From contig UQTE01000013.1 of NCBI GenBank assembly GCA_900543805.1, positions 1-64,000 on the forward strand: DNA of 64,000 nt, in the 5' to 3' direction. This DNA comes from an uncultured Sutterella sp. (GTDB lineage: Bacteria; Pseudomonadota; Gammaproteobacteria; Burkholderiales; Burkholderiaceae_F). The notes under the pieces were generated by a model. The model was not told the DNA's origin. It saw only the letters and a list, made by a program, of their open reading frames with translations, and made no database searches. Below are positions 60,761 through 64,000 of this stretch, in pieces. Every line of letters starts with the position of its first letter. Within the stretch, counting starts at the first letter, position 1. Both the position numbers and the translations under genes were made by a program.

Positions 60761-61902
60761 CTGAGGCGCTGCCCGCGCCCGAGAATGTTGATCGCAGCAA
60801 CGGCGTCGGCATTGTCCTCGTACCCGCAGGACGTGCATCGGAACTTCGCCTGCGTCCTGCGGTTTTCCTTCGATACGCACCCGCAGACGGGACACGTCCG
60901 ACTGGTGTTCTGCGGAGGTACCGCAAATACCAGCCCGCCGAGTTCGGTCATCTTGGCGTTGAGGAGGGAAAAGAACATTCCCCATCCCTGATCCAAAATC
61001 GCACGATTCAGACCGCTCTTCTGCTTCACGTTCCTGCCCGGTTCCTCCACGGTCCCGCTTGACGACGCCGTCATGTTTTTGATCTTCAGATCTTCGCGAT
61101 AGAGCACTGCGTGGTTTTGGCAGAGTCTGTTCGAGGCTTTCTGAAGCAGATCGCGACGGCTGTCGGCCACGGTCTTGTGGAGACGGGCAATCCGCTGTTG
61201 CTGCTTGATCCAATTCTTGGAAAACTTGACCATCCGCTTGAGGCGCCGCTGCTCCTTCGCGAGCTTGTCCAACTTGTCCCGCAGACAACGGACACCCTTC
61301 TCATAGGTGCCGTCGGAGCAGGTGTACAGACGCACAACGCCCATGTCGATGCCTGCCTCGTCTCCCTGCACGGGATGAACCGGGTCGGACACTTCCCGCT
61401 CCGTCTGCACGGAGACGTACCACCCGTCGACCTTGCGGCTGACGGTGACGTTCTTGGGCTTTCCTTCGATGAAGCGGCTACGGCGATACTTCACCCAGCC
61501 GATGCTCGGCAGGAAGATCTGTCTACGGGCTTCGTCCACTTTGAAACCCTGCGGATAGCGGATGGAATCTTCGTTGCGAAACTTTTTGTGAAACTTCGGA
61601 AAGTCCGCGCGTCCTTCGAAGAAGTTCGTGAAAGCACGCATCAGATCCTTGAGACTTTGCTGCAGGACCTGACTGTGGCACTCGGACAGCCACTTCGTTT
61701 CCTCTGCGGTCTTCCATTCCGGGAGCTGTTCGCAAAGCTTCGCATACGAGATCTTGAAGTCCGGATCCGACGAACGCTGATCGCGGTTCCAAGCCAAAGC
61801 CTTGTTGTAGACGAAACGAGCACAGCCGCAGAACCGGGAGAGTTTGCGGCACGTCGCCCCGTCGGGCTTGAGCTTGAATTGAAAGGCTTTTCGTAGGATC
61901 AT
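60607..61902 (-). CDS. tnpB: TnpB RNA-guided endonuclease of the IS605-type element
   Basis: 431 residues. The RuvC triad of TnpB is intact: D186 in GIDMG, E270 in LYREDL, D366 in NADAVAAINIL. A zinc finger is formed by CPVC (337-340) and CTSC (356-359). The N-terminal helix-turn-helix/wedge region (FQFKLKPDGATCRKLSRFCGCARFVYN) is typical. The normal TnpB core ends soon after; the ~55-residue tail is Ala/Gly/Arg-rich. TnpB cuts the donor-empty site using its omegaRNA and so promotes element retention. Intact catalytic residues imply activity. It is divergent from tnpA by 32 bp. Confidence 0.93.
   Translation of the reverse strand: MILRKAFQFKLKPDGATCRKLSRFCGCARFVYNKALAWNRDQRSSDPDFKISYAKLCEQLPEWKTAEETKWLSECHSQVLQQSLKDLMRAFTNFFEGRADFPKFHKKFRNEDSIRYPQGFKVDEARRQIFLPSIGWVKYRRSRFIEGKPKNVTVSRKVDGWYVSVQTEREVSDPVHPVQGDEAGIDMGVVRLYTCSDGTYEKGVRCLRDKLDKLAKEQRRLKRMVKFSKNWIKQQQRIARLHKTVADSRRDLLQKASNRLCQNHAVLYREDLKIKNMTASSSGTVEEPGRNVKQKSGLNRAILDQGWGMFFSLLNAKMTELGGLVFAVPPQNTSRTCPVCGCVSKENRRTQAKFRCTSCGYEDNADAVAAINILGRGQRLRACGELVPVNAAQVSRPSRKGRVVQQQEPVEATVGGSAANGTVGNHRPSGR
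60608..60627. repeat. Right-end subterminal hairpin
   Basis: CACCGCCC, loop TGAA, GGACGGTG: seven of eight pairs. It is the recognition hairpin that TnpA would bind at the right end. Note that tnpB translation ends within it. Confidence 0.6.
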
Positions 61903-61934
61903 AAGAGCATTATAGCACTTGGTCTTACGAAGTT

Positions 61935-62342
61935 ATGGAAAGCATTCGAACTGGAAGACACTGCGTATTCGAAATTAATGTGCATTTGGTCTTCGTTACA
62001 AAATACCGAAAATCAGTCTTCACGGCGCAACACCTGGATGCGATGCGGGAGGTGGCGGGAAAGGTTTGCCGGGACTTCGGCGCCGAACTGCGGGAATTGG
62101 ACGGAGAAAAGGATCACGTTCACCTTTTGGTGAGCTATCCGCCGAAGGTTGCGGTCTCGTCGCTCGTGAACAGCCTCAAGGGCGTGACGAGCCGTATGCT
62201 TAGAAAGCGGTTCCCCGAGTTGGAGAAAGCTTACTACAAGGGACAGCTCTGGTCACCCTCCTATTTCGCCGCCAGTTGCGGCGGGGCGCCTTTGGAGAAG
62301 ATCAAGGAATACATTCGACAGCAGGAAACGCCGTCGAAGTGA
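61935..62342 (+). CDS. tnpA: TnpA, Y1 (HUH) transposase of IS200/IS605 family
   Basis: 135 residues. HUH motif H61-V-H63 in KDHVHLLVSYPP and catalytic Y126 in EKIKEYIRQQ. Typical N-terminus (HCVFEINVHLVFVTKYRKSVF) and WSPSYFAAS near 106. The length is normal, so the transposase should be functional. It cuts and joins single-stranded ends at the subterminal hairpins by a 5'-phosphotyrosine intermediate, without target-site duplication. Nothing in the coding region looks truncated. Confidence 0.93.
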   Translation: MESIRTGRHCVFEINVHLVFVTKYRKSVFTAQHLDAMREVAGKVCRDFGAELRELDGEKDHVHLLVSYPPKVAVSSLVNSLKGVTSRMLRKRFPELEKAYYKGQLWSPSYFAASCGGAPLEKIKEYIRQQETPSK

Positions 62343-62360
62343 AGAAATGGCGCCTTATAT

Positions 62361-62381
62361 CCCCGCCCTGAAGAGACGGGG
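62361..62381. repeat. Left-end subterminal hairpin
   Basis: CCCCGCC at 62361-62367 and GACGGGG at 62375-62381 around CTGAAGA, one mismatch. It sits 17 bases inside the left end next to the TTAC target. Confidence 0.6.
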
Positions 62382-62383
62382 CT

Positions 62384-63318
62384 TTACGGCGCTTTTAAGT
62401 AATGCTTTGAGCGAACCCACTTGCGGGCGCCCTTCTTGGGGGTGCCGTTCTCGTTGTAGTTGTCGGGATTGACCGCACGAAGAGAGCGGTCCATCGCCCT
62501 TTGAAGACGACGGACTTCTTTGGCATCCTCCTTCGGAGCGGAGATGTCGATCTTCGCAACCGAGCCGTTCGCATGCACGCTGGTTACGTTCCGAAGGCTC
62601 GGATCAATCCCCATGCACTCTTCTTTCGGCGCGGCAACGGTCCGGGCGGGAGGGACGCCGTCCAAGACGAGATGGACGTAGAACCGCTCCTTTCCGCGAA
62701 TTCGTTTCCGGACAAGACAGCAATACCGAACGCGCCGAGGCTTGGAAGGATCCGCGGGATCGGCCAGAGCCTCCCGGACATAGCGGTCCTTCGGGTCGAC
62801 GACCGCCCTGTAGAGCCTCTTTCCGTAGCGAACGGACTGCTCCTTATGCTTCCAAACCACCCCGGTGGCCTTGTTTTTCCCGCGAAGGGAATGCAGGCCG
62901 CGGCCTCTCCCGCGGAATCGGGGACGTCCTTTCTTATGGAAGATCCAATCCGCATAAGACCGATACAGATCGTCGGCAATGATCTGCCCCAGGTTGCTGT
63001 TGAGCTGTTTTTTTTCCGTCCGCTTCTCTCTGCGTGTTCTTTGAGAATCTTTTCGAAATCATTGGCCGAGGACAGTCCGTAGTCCTTGCGGATCTTCTGA
63101 AACCTTTGGTTCCTTTCAGGTCCTTTGGGGAGCCTGCAGATTTCCTTCCACTCATCCGACTGCTTCATCTTTCGATCCCGTCGGAGGACAGTACCCAAAG
63201 TCGCGTTGCGCAACTGAAGAGCGTACAGAAAATCACGGGCGAACACCCGCCGCCCGGCCGAATCAACGCGGAACGGAAGCTTCAAAATAAAACAGGGGAC
63301 GGTCTCTTTCTCTTCCAT
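62384..63318 (-). pseudogene. Second TnpB-like gene, frameshifted and 3'-truncated
   Basis: ATG 63318 opens a frame through a basic N-terminal region to HAERSGRKK, where an A8 run (63009-63016 on the plus strand as T8) shifts the frame. In the next frame the protein continues (QLNSNLGQIIADDLYRSYADWIF, KNKATGVVWKHKEQSV) into a RuvC start (ECMGIDPSLRNVTSVHANG) and ends at RSKHYLKAP. The last three codons are from the left end of the IS element; the RuvC-II/III parts and zinc finger are missing. So it is inactive both by the frameshift and by truncation. It resembles longer TnpB/IS1341-type proteins. A sequencing error in the A run cannot be excluded, but the truncation is real. Confidence 0.8.
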
Positions 63319-63646
63319 GGCAAGGAATTATAGCCGTCGATCGACAATTGTTTCAAGCCGCATTCCTCCCTCGAAGAAATTCGAGGGCTTCCTGCGGATA
63401 TTCTGTGAAGACGTCGACGCACGACTGAGACCGGCCCGCCCGCTCTCGTCTCCGTCTCGGGCTTCCGCCCTTTTCCGGACCCTCGGCCGAGACCGAAGGT
63501 CCGCCCTCGGGCGGGCGGCGAAAAACCTGCGCTCCTCCCCGATTTCGTCCTTTTCGCCCCGCCCTTCAGGACTCTTTAAGTCGCATGTAGCATAGTCGCG
63601 ACTAATCTCAATCATTGTGACAGAACAACCCTGAGGAGACCCAACC
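63319..63646. other. 328-bp intergenic region upstream of the terminal flavoprotein
   Basis: No gene supported. It contains two GC hairpins, CCGGACC with GGTCCG (63475-63503) and CCGCCC with GGCGGG (63502-63520), and a 10-bp palindrome AGTCGCGACT at 63594-63603, about 45 bp before the start codon of the next gene. No convincing -35/-10 pair was found. Confidence 0.5.
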
Positions 63647-64000
63647 GTGATTCAAGGACTCTTTCGCAAGAGCGCCCTCTTTCTCGCGCTCGCCGGCCTG
63701 ACGTTCGCCGCCCAGGCCTACACCTTCAAACCGGGCGCATACGAGGTGACCACCCGCGGCAACGCCGGCCCGCTCACGGTCGTCACGACCTTTTCGAAAA
63801 ACCGCATTGAAAAGATCGAGATCAAGACTTCGAACGACACCTCCTACGTGGGCGGCGTCGCCATGGAAAAGGTGCGAAACGAAATCCTCTCGAAGCAGCA
63901 CCTCGGCGTCGACACGGTTTCGGGCGCCACGATGTCGTCGGCCGCGCTTTTGCGCGCCGTGGGCGAAGCGGCCGAGAAGGCGGGCGTCAAGGCCGAGAGT
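63647..64000 (+). CDS. Exported FMN-binding flavoprotein (flavocytochrome c-like), partial at window end
   Basis: 118 codons to the window edge from GTG 63647, with GAGGAG eight bases upstream. The start codon and open 3' end make it easy to miss. Signal peptide (IQGLFRKSALFLALAGLTFAAQA), then an FMN_bind domain: AYTFKPGAYEVTTRGNAGPLTV, then EKIEIKTSNDTSYVGGVAMEK, then VDTVSGATMSSAAL with the SGAT threonine that takes covalent FMN in flavinylated reductases. The protein should continue into a FAD_binding_2 domain like those at 1348 and 3622. It is the first gene after the TtrSR system and IS elements on that strand. Confidence 0.88.
   Translation, partial: MIQGLFRKSALFLALAGLTFAAQAYTFKPGAYEVTTRGNAGPLTVVTTFSKNRIEKIEIKTSNDTSYVGGVAMEKVRNEILSKQHLGVDTVSGATMSSAALLRAVGEAAEKAGVKAES

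Larger units (their letters stand above)
60598..62398. mobile_element. IS200/IS605-family element (tnpA and tnpB divergent, IS605 layout)
   Basis: Contains divergent tnpB (minus) and tnpA (plus) and no terminal inverted repeats, as usual for this family. Subterminal imperfect hairpins lie at 60608-60627 (right end) and 62361-62381 (left end). On the minus strand the left end is preceded by TTAC (62399-62402), the known target tetranucleotide of some IS605-group elements. The right tip ends around GATGTCAA (minus strand) next to ttrS. Boundaries are estimated to a few bases. Confidence 0.8.

Noticed and set aside
60598..63318. A CRISPR-Cas12-type system, because of two RuvC proteins close together
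   Set aside because: Both are TnpB-type proteins linked to an IS200/IS605 element; no repeat-spacer array or adaptation genes are nearby.
15..63606. Short GCGACT/AGTCGC palindromes upstream of the first gene (15-28) and of the last (63594-63603), sharing CGCGACTAA
   Set aside because: The arms have only five or six bases in GC-rich DNA and different spacing. Two occurrences do not support a regulon.

Overview
The window is GC-rich, densely coded bacterial chromosome with short intergenic gaps and long spurious antisense ORFs. BamC, CreA, GlnD, an RNase AM-like PHP phosphatase next to a site-2 protease, an E. coli-type bcs cellulose operon and several exported flavocytochrome c-like reductases point to an anaerobic or microaerobic betaproteobacterium. 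A Sutterellaceae (Burkholderiales) gut organism is my best guess; this rests on gene content only.

Layout. 0-6.7 kb: an MFS exporter, two exported FAD reductases with a CYTH protein between them, and an unknown membrane protein. 6.7-11.4 kb: two paralogous secreted Gly/Pro-rich proteins with matching palindromic operators, separated by an AlbA_2/ATPase gene, then an overlapping DUF805-DUF805-slyD operon. 11.4-15.5 kb: bamC and a creA-PHP-M50-methyltransferase operon. 15.6-20.7 kb: a SNF2-family helicase and an unknown partner. 20.7-23.6 kb: an AT-richer island with two paralogous repeat proteins, bounded by diverged direct repeats of the host junction. 23.6-30.7 kb: an M20 amidohydrolase with a CaiT-like BCCT transporter, glnD and an aromatic aminotransferase.

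31.2-49.1 kb holds a complete cellulose operon, bcsQ-A-B-Z-C-[EAL]-[SBP]-[GGDEF]-E-F-G. A c-di-GMP hydrolase, a periplasmic solute-binding protein and a c-di-GMP synthase sit inside the operon. BcsA (PilZ) and BcsE (RxGD) provide c-di-GMP receptors, so the operon appears to carry its own ligand-to-second-messenger input. BcsG keeps its catalytic residues, so phosphoethanolamine-modified cellulose is expected.

49.3-56.8 kb: a DauR/YheO-type regulator faces a two-gene [FeFe]-hydrogenase operon across a promoter region with a 50-bp dyad. The first hydrogenase gene fuses a NuoF C-terminal iron-sulfur domain to a GltD-like flavoprotein. Malate dehydrogenase, a RidA protein and a threonine synthase-like enzyme follow. 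56.8-64 kb: a lipoprotein, a nitroreductase, a TtrR/TtrS-type two-component system, an apparently intact IS200/IS605-family element (tnpA and tnpB) that supplies the last codons of ttrS and abuts a frameshifted, truncated second tnpB-like gene, and finally the 5' end of an FMN-binding exported flavoprotein starting at GTG 63647. I saw no rRNA, tRNA or CRISPR array.
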